This document shows, in pieces, positions 36,111 to 45,222 of a stretch of DNA of 64,000 nt. Origin of the DNA: Fischerella sp. CENA71 (GTDB lineage: Bacteria; Cyanobacteriota; Cyanobacteriia; Cyanobacteriales; Nostocaceae). How positions within the stretch are numbered: position 1 is the stretch's first letter; each line of letters starts with the position of its first letter. The position numbers and the translations under genes were made by a program. The notes below the pieces were generated by a model, which did no database searches, was not told the origin of the DNA, and saw only the letters and a list, made by a program, of their open reading frames with translations. Location: the NCBI GenBank assembly GCA_024239075.1, contig JANBVI010000064.1:434001-498000 (forward strand). The letters run 5' to 3'.

Positions 36111-36211
36111 GGAAGACACGGAGGACAAGGAGGACAAGGGGGACAAGCAGGAGTGCGAGACACGGGGACGCGGAGAAAAAGCAATGACCAATGACAAATG
36201 ACCAATGACAA

Positions 36212-37882
36212 ATGACAAATTACTTAAAAACTCGAATTGGACTGTGGAGTGCAGCACTTCTTACGGGTTTGGTCGCAGTGGTGAACTTACTGTCAGCAGT
36301 GACACCCAATCTCTACGGTCGGAATTTTTTGTTAAAGGAATTTTTACCTTTTGAAATTCGTGCTGGTGGTCATATATTTGCAGCTTTGACTGGATTTGTT
36401 TTATTAACACTTGCTACTAACTTGTTGCGTCGCAAACGTGTTGCTTGGTTACTGACTATTGGCTTGTTGGTTATTTCTATTGCCAGCCATTTACTCAAGG
36501 GTCTGGACTATGAAGAAAGCCTGCTGTCTGGGTTATTGCTGGTGCAATTAATTATGATGCGTCATGTTTTTACAGCCCAGTCAGATCGTCCTTCAATTGC
36601 TAAAGGATTGCGGGTATTAATTGGTGCTTTATTTTTTACTCTGGCATACGGAACTATAGGATTTTACTTATTAGACAACAAATTTTCAGTAAATTTTAGT
36701 TTGAGAGATGCCATACTTCAAACTCTAGCAATGTTCTTCACTGAAGATAATGCCGGACTGCAACCAACAACGCGATTTGGTGAGTTCTTTGCCAATTCTA
36801 TATACATAATTGCAGTCGCTACCTTTATGTATGCATTAATAATGCTATTGCGCCCAGTATTTTTACGTAATATAACTACTATTAATCAACGACAAAAAGC
36901 CAGAGAAATTGTCAAAAATCACGGATGTTCTTCTTTAGCAGAATTTACTTTATTAAGCGATAAAAATTACTTTTTTAGCCCCACTAATCAAAGTGTAATT
37001 GCCTATGTTCCCAAAGGAAGGGGTGCGATCGCTTTAGGAGATCCCATTGGACCGATTGCAGACCGCAGAGAGACAATTGTTGCTTTTCAGCAATTTTGCC
37101 AACGCAACGATTGGTATCCTGCTTTTTACCAAACTTTACCTGATGACATTGATCTGTACAAGTCTTTGGGGTTTCAAGCTTTAAAAATTGGAGAAGAAGC
37201 GATTGTTGATCTCAAAAGCTTTACCTTACAAGGAAAAGCAGGTAAAAACTTCCGTAGCGCCGTAAATCGGATGACTAAGCTAGGGTACGAGGTCAGATTC
37301 TATCAACCACCTATAGCTGATGACTTGTTGCGCCAGTTGAAAACTGTTAGTGACGAGTGGCTGCAAATGGTGCAAGGTTCAGAAAAGCGTTTTTCTTTGG
37401 GTTGGTTTGACGAAGCTTACCTAAAGGAGTGCGAAATTGCTGTGGTACAGTCTTCTCATGGTGAAATTATTGCTTTTGCCAACATTGTATCTGAGTACCA
37501 ACTCAATGAAATCACTAATGACTTGATGCGACACCGCAAGTCGATAGAAAACGGTACGATGGACTTTTTATTTATCTCCATGTTCCAACACTATAAGGAA
37601 CAGGGCTACGATAGTTTTAATCTGGGTCTGTCTGCTTTAGCTGGAGTTGGTGAAACTCAAGAATCAAGACGTCTGGAGAAGACATTACACTATCTTTATC
37701 AGCATCTGGAGCGGTTCTATAATTTCCAAGGTCTGCACGCCTACAAAGATAAGTTTCACCCAATTTGGCAATCCCGTTATCTTATTTATCCTAGCTTGGC
37801 AGCTTTACCTGATGTAATTGTGGCATTAATTCGAGCCGATTCAGGCGATCGCCTCCTCGATTATTTCAAACCTGGATCATAA
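36212..37882 (+). CDS. phosphatidylglycerol lysyltransferase-like protein (DUF2156)
   Basis: This 556-residue protein has about six membrane helices (residues 8-230) and a C-terminal DUF2156/MprF-type GNAT-fold synthase domain (about 250-545). The synthase domain shows KNYFFSPTNQSVIAYVPKGRGAIALGDPIGP, GFQALKIGEEAIVDL, FRSAVNRMTKLGYEVRF, MDFLFISMFQHYKEQGYDSFNLGLSALAGVG and LYQHLERFYNFQGLHAYKDKFHP. It would transfer an amino acid from aminoacyl-tRNA to phosphatidylglycerol, altering surface charge. The start codon lies inside a run of ATGACAA repeats (36182-36214). It follows three hydrolase genes, a context like known aminoacyl-PG synthase/hydrolase pairs. Confidence 0.88.
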   Translation: MTNYLKTRIGLWSAALLTGLVAVVNLLSAVTPNLYGRNFLLKEFLPFEIRAGGHIFAALTGFVLLTLATNLLRRKRVAWLLTIGLLVISIASHLLKGLDYEESLLSGLLLVQLIMMRHVFTAQSDRPSIAKGLRVLIGALFFTLAYGTIGFYLLDNKFSVNFSLRDAILQTLAMFFTEDNAGLQPTTRFGEFFANSIYIIAVATFMYALIMLLRPVFLRNITTINQRQKAREIVKNHGCSSLAEFTLLSDKNYFFSPTNQSVIAYVPKGRGAIALGDPIGPIADRRETIVAFQQFCQRNDWYPAFYQTLPDDIDLYKSLGFQALKIGEEAIVDLKSFTLQGKAGKNFRSAVNRMTKLGYEVRFYQPPIADDLLRQLKTVSDEWLQMVQGSEKRFSLGWFDEAYLKECEIAVVQSSHGEIIAFANIVSEYQLNEITNDLMRHRKSIENGTMDFLFISMFQHYKEQGYDSFNLGLSALAGVGETQESRRLEKTLHYLYQHLERFYNFQGLHAYKDKFHPIWQSRYLIYPSLAALPDVIVALIRADSGDRLLDYFKPGS

Positions 37883-38036
37883 GAAAGTAGAAAGGGGACA
37901 CAGAAGACAAAATAATTAAAAATTAAAAATTAAAAATTGTGAAGAAGGGAAAACAAATAAAGAAGATGGGGAGATAGGTAAAGATGTGGAATTACTAATA
38001 AATTAACTACTAACTACCAACCACTAACAATTTTTT

Positions 38037-38921
38037 ATGACTGCTATTCGTGAAGAATTGACTACCAATCCCCAACACAAAGCTAAGGCAAATAATTCAG
38101 GAAAACGCATTTTACTTTGGGTGGCGATCGCTTCCGTAATGATTTTCTGTTTAGCACCAATCATGTGGCAACTTATTACCTCTTTAAAGGTAAATCAGGA
38201 TATTTCTCAGGTTCCTACTGTTTATTTTCCTACACGCTTAACACTAAATCATTACATTAATTTATTTAGTCGTCGTCCTTTTTGGCGTTACATATTAAAT
38301 AGTGCTTTTGTATCTTTTGTTTCTACAGCTTTCGCTTTGGCGATTGGTGCGCCTGCTGCCTATGCCTTGGCACGGTTACGCCCTCGTGGTAATCAATTGA
38401 TCTTAGCAAGTATTTTAATCGTAACTTTATTTCCTGGTATTTTATTATTCCAGGGATTGTTAGAAATAGTACAAGGTTTGCATTTGGGTAATAATTATCT
38501 AGCACTAATTATTCCTTATACAGCAATTAATTTACCATTAACTATTTTGGTGTTACGTAGCTTTTTCTTACAATTGCCAAAAGATTTAGAAGATTCTGCC
38601 AAAATAGATGGATACAATACCTGGCAAATGCTCATTCAAATTTTATTGCCGATGACCATTCCAGCTTTAGTAACAACTGGAATTCTGACGTTTATTTTTG
38701 CTTGGAATGAGTTTATCTTTGCTCTCACTTTCATTACTCGTGAAGACATGAAAACCATTCCTGTAGCAGCCGCCCAACTTAGCGGGGCGTCAACATTTGA
38801 AATTCCTTACGGCCCAATTGCCGCTGCTACTGTGGTTGGTACATTACCCTTGGTGTTACTAGTTTTATTTTTCCAACGCAAAATTGTTCAAGGTTTAACA
38901 GCTGGTGCAGTCAAGGGTTAA
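38037..38921 (+). CDS. sugar ABC transporter permease (MalG type)
   Basis: This 294-residue inner-membrane permease of the carbohydrate uptake family CUT1 has six helices. The EAA loop reads DSAKIDGYNTWQMLIQILLPM, and the C-terminus ends KIVQGLTAGAVKG, typical of MalG-like subunits. It pairs with the ATPase gene 288 bp downstream. The MalF-like permease and binding protein are not in this window. Confidence 0.93.
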   Translation: MTAIREELTTNPQHKAKANNSGKRILLWVAIASVMIFCLAPIMWQLITSLKVNQDISQVPTVYFPTRLTLNHYINLFSRRPFWRYILNSAFVSFVSTAFALAIGAPAAYALARLRPRGNQLILASILIVTLFPGILLFQGLLEIVQGLHLGNNYLALIIPYTAINLPLTILVLRSFFLQLPKDLEDSAKIDGYNTWQMLIQILLPMTIPALVTTGILTFIFAWNEFIFALTFITREDMKTIPVAAAQLSGASTFEIPYGPIAAATVVGTLPLVLLVLFFQRKIVQGLTAGAVKG

Positions 38922-39209
38922 TAAGGATTGGGGACAAGGGAGACAAGGGGGACAAGGGGGGCAAGGAAGACAAAGGAGACACAGGGACACAGAGAATATA
39001 TTTGATAGATTCTCCCTTGTCTTTTACTCTCCGCATCACTGCGTCTCTTCCTAATCCCCAATCCCCGTTACCCCTTCGCCCCTAATCCCCACTCCCTTGG
39101 GGGAGTGGGGACCCCGAGTTCCCCAGAGGGGACCCCACCTGCCCCTTATCCCCAAAGGGGACCCCTACCTTCCCCAATCCCTGATCCCCAATCCCCGATC
39201 CCTAGTATC
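38922..39209. repeat. repeat-filled spacer between permease and ATPase genes
   Basis: The spacer consists of GGGGACAAGG-type purine repeats (about 38930-38990) and CCCCAATCCCC-type repeats. A 76-bp element at 39061-39136 also occurs inverted at 46383-46453. It contains the near-palindrome CCCCACTCCCTTGGGGGAG. A spurious N-terminal extension of the ATPase frame arises from it. Confidence 0.85.
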
Positions 39210-40292
39210 ATGGCAACACTAGAATTAAAAAATCTCAATAAGACCTATTCACCTAAAGTTGTTCCAGTTAAAGATATCAGTTTAACGGTGGATAACAATG
39301 AATTTCTGACTTTGCTGGGGCCTAGTGGCTGTGGTAAGTCCACAACTTTGAGAATGATTGCAGGATTAGAAGAAGTGACTCGCGGTAACATTATTCTTGG
39401 GGGAGAAGATATTACCTTGAAACGTCCAGGCGATCGCAACATGGCGATGGTATTTCAAAGCTATGCTCTTTATCCTCACATGACGGTGTACGAAAACCTC
39501 GCCTCTGGACTAAAACTCAAAAAAGTTCCCCGTGCTGAAATTAAACAACGAGTCGCCGATGTCTCAGCAATTCTAGGCTTAGAAGAATTATTGCAGCGTA
39601 AACCTGGCCAATTATCTGGAGGACAAAGACAACGGGTTGCAGTCGGTCGAGCATTGGTACGTAACGCTCAGGTATATTTATTAGATGAACCCTTGAGTAA
39701 CCTAGATGCACTGTTGAGGGAGCGAGTCCGCGCTGATATAAAGCAGATATTTGCTGCTCAAAAAGTGCCAGTAGTCTATGTTACCCATGATCAAACAGAA
39801 GCGATGACGCTTTCAACTAAAGTTGCAGTCCTCAATAACGGCTACGTGCAGCAACTAGATCCACCCGCACGCATATATAATCATCCAGCAAATTTATTTG
39901 TAGCCGGTTTTGTGGGTAGTCCACAGATGAATTTGCTTACCCTACCCTGTCAAGAACGCCATGCAATGTTGGGTGATTTTAAAATTTTCTTACCTGATAT
40001 TCCCACAATTCCACCACAAATAGTTTTGGGAATTCGTCCAGAACACGTCCGTATTGCCCAAGAAGGAAATACAAACATTATTAAAGGTCGTGTATTTTTA
40101 GTCGAAAATCTGGGAATGCACAATTTGGTGAGTGTCAGCGTTGCTTCTCAAAAAGAATCTCTAACAGTACGTACTTTATTATCCCCAGATCAAAATATCA
40201 GTAACGAAGAGATAACATTAGCATTGCCAAATGAAAATATTCATTGGTTTGATGTAGAGTCAGGAGATGCATTGGTGAGAAGAAGTGAGTGA
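39210..40292 (+). CDS. sugar ABC transporter ATP-binding protein (MalK/UgpC type)
   Basis: This 360-residue ATPase has Walker A GPSGCGKST, Q-loop AMVFQSYALYPHMTV, signature LSGGQRQRVAVGRALVR, Walker B VYLLDEPLSNLD and switch THDQTEAM. A TOBE-like regulatory domain follows from residue 240 (VLGIRPEHVRIA). The start is the ATG at 39210 (MATLELKNLNKTY); the upstream frame is repeat translation. It would drive uptake together with the permease at 38037. Confidence 0.95.
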   Translation: MATLELKNLNKTYSPKVVPVKDISLTVDNNEFLTLLGPSGCGKSTTLRMIAGLEEVTRGNIILGGEDITLKRPGDRNMAMVFQSYALYPHMTVYENLASGLKLKKVPRAEIKQRVADVSAILGLEELLQRKPGQLSGGQRQRVAVGRALVRNAQVYLLDEPLSNLDALLRERVRADIKQIFAAQKVPVVYVTHDQTEAMTLSTKVAVLNNGYVQQLDPPARIYNHPANLFVAGFVGSPQMNLLTLPCQERHAMLGDFKIFLPDIPTIPPQIVLGIRPEHVRIAQEGNTNIIKGRVFLVENLGMHNLVSVSVASQKESLTVRTLLSPDQNISNEEITLALPNENIHWFDVESGDALVRRSE

Positions 40293-40458
40293 GAATTAGG
40301 GAAGGAGTAAGGGGACAAGAGGGACAAGGGAGACAAAGGAGCAGGGAGCAGGGTGCAGGGTGCAGGGAGAATAAGTAATACACAATGCCCAATGCCCAAT
40401 GCCTAATTCCCAATGCCTAATTCCCCATGCCCAATGCCCCATGACCAATGACCAATGA

Positions 40459-41640
40459 CTATTGACTAATTTCTAAAAATTCTTGTAATGCTGATTGTAC
40501 ATACGGTTGGTTAATGTAAACTTCTGCTGCTTCTATCAAATTGTTAATATTCTCTTCACTTGCATCATCGAAATCATCGCTTAAACGCTTACCTGTCAAC
40601 TCGCGATCGAGTTTAAATTGCAAGCGTAAAACTCGTTGATGCATAATTTGGTTGGTGATGTATTCGTAAATATCTGATGAGGCTTCTAATAAGATGCCAA
40701 TTACTGGCTGCGCCCATTCTATTAAACCCCAACCTTGAGCTTTTTCAAAGGGGATGATACGTGTGCGATCGCCTGTTCCAATAGACAAAACTGTGATTTC
40801 CTCTAGTTTGTACCCTAGCCTTAATGCTTCTGCAACAGCACAAGCAGAGGGATTATTAGCAGCGACACCACCATCAATCGCAGAGTAAATACATTGAATT
40901 GAGTAAGTAGAATTCTGATGAGGAATCTCCTTCCAAGGTAAGTCTAAAAATGCCTGTCTGGTGATGCCTATATATTGTTTAATAGTGCGAGTTTGACCAC
41001 TACCTACACCACTGATAATTCTAATTTCTGTATTATTATATATATCATTAGTAGCAGATGCATCTTCATCTAAAATTACAGAATCTATCGTTGCTTGTTG
41101 AACTGTGCCATTGACTATTTTTTGTAATTTATGTGGTGGAAAATAAGTTGGTGCGGATGTGGAACAAACACAAGCTTCCCATAATGGAACATTTCCATAA
41201 CCTTTATCTGGTCGCCAACTTTTAAAAATAATTGGCTCTCTACTAATAGTGTCATAAGAAACAATTAATAATAAAGGTGAGAAAATATCTAACAAACTAA
41301 TCTCCCCAAAATTTTCTTTGAGAACTTGAATCAAGCCAGCATCTGAGTATTTGGGAGCAGACAAACCATATTTGATCAATAAGGGAATTCGCTTTAAAGA
41401 AAAACGACTTTTGTAAGGAAAAATTAATGAACTTTTTTGCTTGTATAGCTCAACTATTTTTTCACTACTTGAACCTGTTGCGATCGCCGCAGCCAAAATT
41501 GCTCCAGTAGAAGTTCCAGATATTAAGTCAAAATACTCATTTAATGGCTGCTGAATTTGCCTTTCAATTGTTGCGAGTATTTTTGCTGCTACTAATCCCC
41601 TAATTCCGCCGCCATCCAAGCTTAAAATCCGAAAAGGCAT
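40459..41640 (-). CDS. patatin-like phospholipase with an inserted module
   Basis: This 393-residue patatin-type lipid acyl hydrolase has the oxyanion motif DGGGIRGLVAAK, the nucleophile elbow GTSTG (Ser) and the catalytic Asp in AIDGGVAANNPSA. Between the APTYFPPHK strand and the DGG motif there is an extra segment of about 70 residues (about 176-248), with ATNDIYNNTEIRIISGVGSG and FLDLPWKEIPHQNSTYSI. The rest has normal patatin length. No signal peptide is visible, so it is probably cytoplasmic. Related patatins act in defence systems as effectors, but no sensor partner gene lies next to this one. The gap to the sugar ATPase gene is all short repeats. Confidence 0.9.
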   Translation of the reverse strand: MPFRILSLDGGGIRGLVAAKILATIERQIQQPLNEYFDLISGTSTGAILAAAIATGSSSEKIVELYKQKSSLIFPYKSRFSLKRIPLLIKYGLSAPKYSDAGLIQVLKENFGEISLLDIFSPLLLIVSYDTISREPIIFKSWRPDKGYGNVPLWEACVCSTSAPTYFPPHKLQKIVNGTVQQATIDSVILDEDASATNDIYNNTEIRIISGVGSGQTRTIKQYIGITRQAFLDLPWKEIPHQNSTYSIQCIYSAIDGGVAANNPSACAVAEALRLGYKLEEITVLSIGTGDRTRIIPFEKAQGWGLIEWAQPVIGILLEASSDIYEYITNQIMHQRVLRLQFKLDRELTGKRLSDDFDDASEENINNLIEAAEVYINQPYVQSALQEFLEISQ

Positions 41641-41807
41641 AATTTATTTATGAATTTTAAGATTATTGATTACATTAAATCATAAAGAATCAATATCATA
41701 AAAAATCAGTCATAAAGGTTTAATTAATCTGATTACACCCTTCTACTAGCTGAAAAATATTGCGCTACGCTATCTATACTTTGTATACTACTGAATAACT
41801 GGAATAT

Positions 41808-42161
41808 ATGAATATTATTCTTCATATCACTCAACGTGAAAAATGGAAAGCAGCAAAGTTAGCGGGAATATATCGCGCAGATAGTCTCGAATCAGAGGGT
41901 TTTATTCATTGTTCTACACCAGAGCAAATTATTAAAGTTGCTGAGAGATTTTTTGCTGCTCAAAAAGGATTAGTACTTTTATTAATTGATTCTGAACAAG
42001 TGAAATCTAAAATTCGTTATGAGATGGCTGAGGTAGATGAGTTATTTCCTCATATTTATGGTGCTTTGAATATTGATGCTGTTTGGCGAGTGGTGAATTT
42101 TGAGTCTGGGGAAGATGGTAAATTTAGATTGCCACAAGAGGTTAAGGATTTGATGTCATGA
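41808..42161 (+). CDS. DUF952 family protein
   Basis: This 117-residue protein has the DUF952 pattern: IILHITQREKWKAAKLAGIYRADSL, SEGFIHCSTPEQI, VLLLIDSEQVK, RYEMAEVDELFPHIYGALN. Members have an ADP-ribosyltransferase-like (RES/KptA-type) fold, but their activity is poorly known. The stop overlaps the next start by four bases, so it is co-translated with the AtzG-like and amidase genes. Confidence 0.9.
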   Translation: MNIILHITQREKWKAAKLAGIYRADSLESEGFIHCSTPEQIIKVAERFFAAQKGLVLLLIDSEQVKSKIRYEMAEVDELFPHIYGALNIDAVWRVVNFESGEDGKFRLPQEVKDLMS

Positions 42162-42367
42162 ACCACACAGGCGCAGAGATGAATAATCAAGAATTGGATG
42201 TGGGTGAGTATGTAGAGCAGATGGCTTTGTTGTTAGATTTACGGTTGAGGGATGAATATAGGGATGGAGTGGTAGCAAATTTTGAGAGAATTAAAGCGAT
42301 CGCTCAATTAGTAAATTCTTTTCCCCTACCAGAAGATATTGAAGTAGCGCCAATATTTGAATCATGA
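42158..42367 (+). CDS. AtzG-like (DUF4089) small subunit
   Basis: This protein is 69 residues from the ATG at 42158, or 62 from the ATG at 42179 (MNNQELDVGEYVEQMALLLDLRL). The second start may be preferred because the first seven codons are repeat-derived (NHTGAEM). The helix plus IPxxYxxxVxxxFxRI-like layout (LRDEYRDGVVANFERIKAIAQLVNSFPLPEDIEVAPIF) is that of AtzG, the small partner of AtzE amidohydrolase in 1-carboxybiuret hydrolysis. Its stop overlaps the amidase start. Confidence 0.8.
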   Translation: MNHTGAEMNNQELDVGEYVEQMALLLDLRLRDEYRDGVVANFERIKAIAQLVNSFPLPEDIEVAPIFES

Positions 42368-43752
42368 ATCTAGACTCTGCGGATGCTGTATCTATTGCTT
42401 TAGCAGTGCGTGAAGGTAAAGTTAGCGCGGTGGAAGTGACGCAAGCTACTTTACAAAGAATTGCAGCACGAGATTATGAACTCAATTGTTTTACCACTGT
42501 GACTGCTGACGCTGCTTTAGCTGATGCACAAAGAATAGATCATGAAATTGCCCAGGGTAAAGATCCTGGTTTACTGGCTGGTGTACCTTTCGCTGTCAAA
42601 AATCTTTTTGATATTGCTGGGATTACAACTCTTGCAGGAGCAAAAATTAATGCTGAAAACCCGCCAGCGACGCAAGATGCAACTGCGGTAGCGCGGTTGA
42701 AGCAAGCAGGTGGAATACTTGTAGGCGCGTTAAATATGGATGAGTACGCTTACGGGTTTGTGACAGAAAACTCTCATTACGGCGCTACTCATAACCCCCA
42801 TGATTTACAACGAGTTGCGGGTGGTTCATCGGGTGGTTCAGCAGCAGCAGTTGCAGCTGGATTGGTTCCACTGACGTTGGGTTCTGATACGAATGGTTCA
42901 ATTCGTGTACCTGCTGCTTTATGCGGCGTTTTTGGTTTGAAACCAACTTATGGCAGGTTATCACGTGCTGGTGTAGCTTTATTTTCTAGCAGTTTTGATC
43001 ATATCGGCCCTTTTGCCCGTTCAGTACAGGATATCGCCACAGCTTTTGATGTATTGCAAGGCGAAGATGAACGTGATCCGGTTTGCACTAAACGTCCTCC
43101 CGTAGAGACGCGCCATTTTTTATTACAAAATATTGATGGGATTAAAATTGCGATCGCAGCTGATTATTTTTGCAAAGGGGCTAATCCCGAAGCTTTAGCA
43201 GCAGTGCAGAAAGTTGCTGATGCTTTGGGTGTGAGTGAGTATGTAACTATACCCGAAGCCCATCGCGCCCGTGCCGCCGCCTTTGTGATTACTGCTTGCG
43301 AGGGAGCAAATTTACACTTGGAAAAGTTGCGTCAACGTCCTCAAGATTTTGATCCAGCCACACGCGATCGCTTTCTTGCAGGTGCATTAATTCCTAGTCA
43401 CTGGTATATTCAAGCGCAGCGCTTTAGAAAATGGTTTCGCGATCAAGTACGAGAAATATTTGAAAAAGTTGATATTCTTATTGCCCCAACTACACCTATT
43501 TCTGCACCGTTAATTGGGCAACAAACGATGATTTTAGATGGAGAAGAAATTCTCGTTCGTCCTCATTTAGGATTATTTACTCAGCCATTATCATTTATTG
43601 GTTTACCTGTTTTATCAGTACCAATTCAACATACAAATGCTTTACCTTTGGGAGTACAATTAATCGCCGCACCTTATCAAGAAGCATTAATTTTACAAGT
43701 CGCATCAGTTTTAGAGACAAAAGGTATAATTTCTGCGTCTGTTGCTTCATAA
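42364..43752 (+). CDS. AtzE-family amidohydrolase (amidase signature)
   Basis: This 462-residue amidase-signature enzyme has the Ser-cisSer-Lys triad regions FAVKNLFDIAG (Lys), GGSSGGSAAAVAAG and LGSDTNGSIRVPAALCG (nucleophile Ser region). It forms a three-gene overlapping cluster with AtzG-like and DUF952 proteins. AtzE/AtzG form 1-carboxybiuret hydrolase in cyanuric acid breakdown, and AtzE homologues are widespread in bacteria with no triazine pathway. AtzD and AtzF are absent here, so a role in nitrogen scavenging from amide compounds is inference. Confidence 0.9.
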   Translation: MNLDSADAVSIALAVREGKVSAVEVTQATLQRIAARDYELNCFTTVTADAALADAQRIDHEIAQGKDPGLLAGVPFAVKNLFDIAGITTLAGAKINAENPPATQDATAVARLKQAGGILVGALNMDEYAYGFVTENSHYGATHNPHDLQRVAGGSSGGSAAAVAAGLVPLTLGSDTNGSIRVPAALCGVFGLKPTYGRLSRAGVALFSSSFDHIGPFARSVQDIATAFDVLQGEDERDPVCTKRPPVETRHFLLQNIDGIKIAIAADYFCKGANPEALAAVQKVADALGVSEYVTIPEAHRARAAAFVITACEGANLHLEKLRQRPQDFDPATRDRFLAGALIPSHWYIQAQRFRKWFRDQVREIFEKVDILIAPTTPISAPLIGQQTMILDGEEILVRPHLGLFTQPLSFIGLPVLSVPIQHTNALPLGVQLIAAPYQEALILQVASVLETKGIISASVAS

Positions 43753-44116
43753 AAAGTATTTTACAGGTAAATAATGTGATACTATTAGCCGAATGTTAGG
43801 GTGTAAGATGCCTCTTTACAATAGCTCTCCAAAAATTATGACTTTCTTGATGAAGTTAGTCGCATCTACCTAAGTTTCAGCCAAATACGACAATAAAAAT
43901 TTTCAGAGCAAGCCTTCTGTTGGCATTTTATTTAAGAATGCCTCCTCCTGATCTGAAGGTATTAATTAGCATTGGGTGTATTAAGCAAAAATTTCCTGAA
44001 AAAGTATTCATAACTTTTTCAGAAAACAGTTTTTCATCTATTTCCCGTATTATTGACCACTCCAAGCACAAGCCAAAATCTCACATCAATAATTTATTGA
44101 ATAGGAAGATAGTTTC
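43753..44116. other. intergenic region upstream of the PEP-CTERM gene
   Basis: This is 364 bp with no repeat or gene that I can support. The frame 43920-44120 has no recognisable protein features and ends on the next start. The promoter of the PEP-CTERM gene should lie here; no clear -10/-35 pair was singled out. Confidence 0.5.
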
Positions 44117-44833
44117 ATGACCATTTTCAACAAGTTATCAATGATGACTGCTGGAGCCGTATTAACTGCTTTGGGAACAATCGCTACATCATCATCTGTT
44201 CATGCTGCGACAACTTTTTTTGGTCCCAGTCCTTACCAAAGTTTCAATGATAGCTCTTTGAAAGGAGGGGACTATTCTTACTTTTATCTAGAAGATTTTG
44301 AGGATGGCGCTTTGAATACACCAGGTGTTACATCCTCTAATGGACAAGTAAAAGGGCCTGAACCATTGAGAGATTCTGTTGACGCTGATGATGGCTTAAT
44401 AGATGGTAATGGCGTAAATGGCTATAGTTATTACTTAGCTGATAATAGTGTAATTTTCACCTTTGATCAGAATGTTCTGGGTTCGCTTCCAACCAATGCA
44501 GGTATCACTTGGACAGATAGCTTTCCTATTGGTGATGTTGTGTTTGAAGCCTTCAATGCTGATAATGTTTCTTTAGGGACAATAGTAGCCTCTTATCTTG
44601 GCGATGGTTCAGTTGATGGAGGAACAGCAGAAGATCGCTTTTTTGGGGTGTTTAATACAGATGGTATTTCTGCGATTAAAATCAGTATGCCCAACAGTAC
44701 TGACTGGGAAGTAGATCACTTGCAGTATGGTTTAAGTAATTCTAAACCTGTACCCGAACCTGTGAGTATATTAGCTTCATTGGCTGCTGGTGTAATTGGT
44801 GTATGTTTACGACAACGCCAACAAAAAAATTAG
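44117..44833 (+). CDS. PEP-CTERM sorting-signal protein
   Basis: This 238-residue protein has a Sec signal peptide (residues 1-30, TAGAVLTALGTIATSSSVHA-A). An acidic, Gly/Asp-rich beta domain (31-200) follows, then a C-terminal PEP-CTERM tail: PVPEPVSILASLAAGVIGVCLRQRQQKN (Pro-Glu-Pro, membrane segment, basic end). Such proteins are recognised by exosortase and sorted to the envelope or exported. The middle domain lacks recognisable catalytic motifs. Confidence 0.88.
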   Translation: MTIFNKLSMMTAGAVLTALGTIATSSSVHAATTFFGPSPYQSFNDSSLKGGDYSYFYLEDFEDGALNTPGVTSSNGQVKGPEPLRDSVDADDGLIDGNGVNGYSYYLADNSVIFTFDQNVLGSLPTNAGITWTDSFPIGDVVFEAFNADNVSLGTIVASYLGDGSVDGGTAEDRFFGVFNTDGISAIKISMPNSTDWEVDHLQYGLSNSKPVPEPVSILASLAAGVIGVCLRQRQQKN

Positions 44834-44919
44834 CTAGCAAACACAAAAGAATTGTTGAGAGTGTTGCTATTCATAGCAATTCAATCATATATGACTTGTG
44901 AGAGAGAATCATAAAATAC

Positions 44920-44952
44920 AGATCCCCGATTTTTGTAAGAAATTGGGGATCT
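44920..44952 (+). terminator. hairpin downstream of the PEP-CTERM gene
   Basis: AGATCCCCGATTTTT and AAATTGGGGATCT form a stem of about 12 bp with a short loop, 86 bp after the stop. It lacks a downstream T-tract but resembles in shape the terminator at 14013. Confidence 0.5.
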
Positions 44953-45140
44953 TATCTCTCACTACTGATTTAGGAATGTAATATTTTCATTTTTAGTGGT
45001 GATCGCTCTTTTGAAAATGAAACTTATACTGAAATTATGACAATAACGGTAGTACAAAATTAATAGATATTCTATACTTTGCACGGTTACAATTTGAGCT
45101 TTTGTCATACTGTAGACGCTTCTGCGGCTACTTACCCTAC

Positions 45141-45222
45141 CTAGCCCTTTCAGGCGGCTACGCCAACGGAACCCTCTACCCTGCGGGAAGCTAACGCAAC
45201 GAGGGAACGGGAACCCTTTGGT
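45141..45222 (+). repeat. dispersed 80-bp repeat, copy 1
   Basis: The element starts CTAGCCCTTTCAGGCGGCTA and ends ACGAGGGAACGGGAACCC. It matches 47749-47832 at nearly every position. It is probably a cyanobacterial dispersed repeat, lying just upstream of tRNA-Leu. Confidence 0.85.

Noticed and set aside
39105-39209. N-terminal extension of the sugar ATPase frame
   Set aside because: It codes Pro/Ser-rich text from CCCCAATCCCC repeats; the normal family start is the ATG at 39210.
43920-44120. Open frame of 66 codons before the PEP-CTERM gene
   Set aside because: No domain, signal or RBS, and it runs into the next start; more likely leader DNA.
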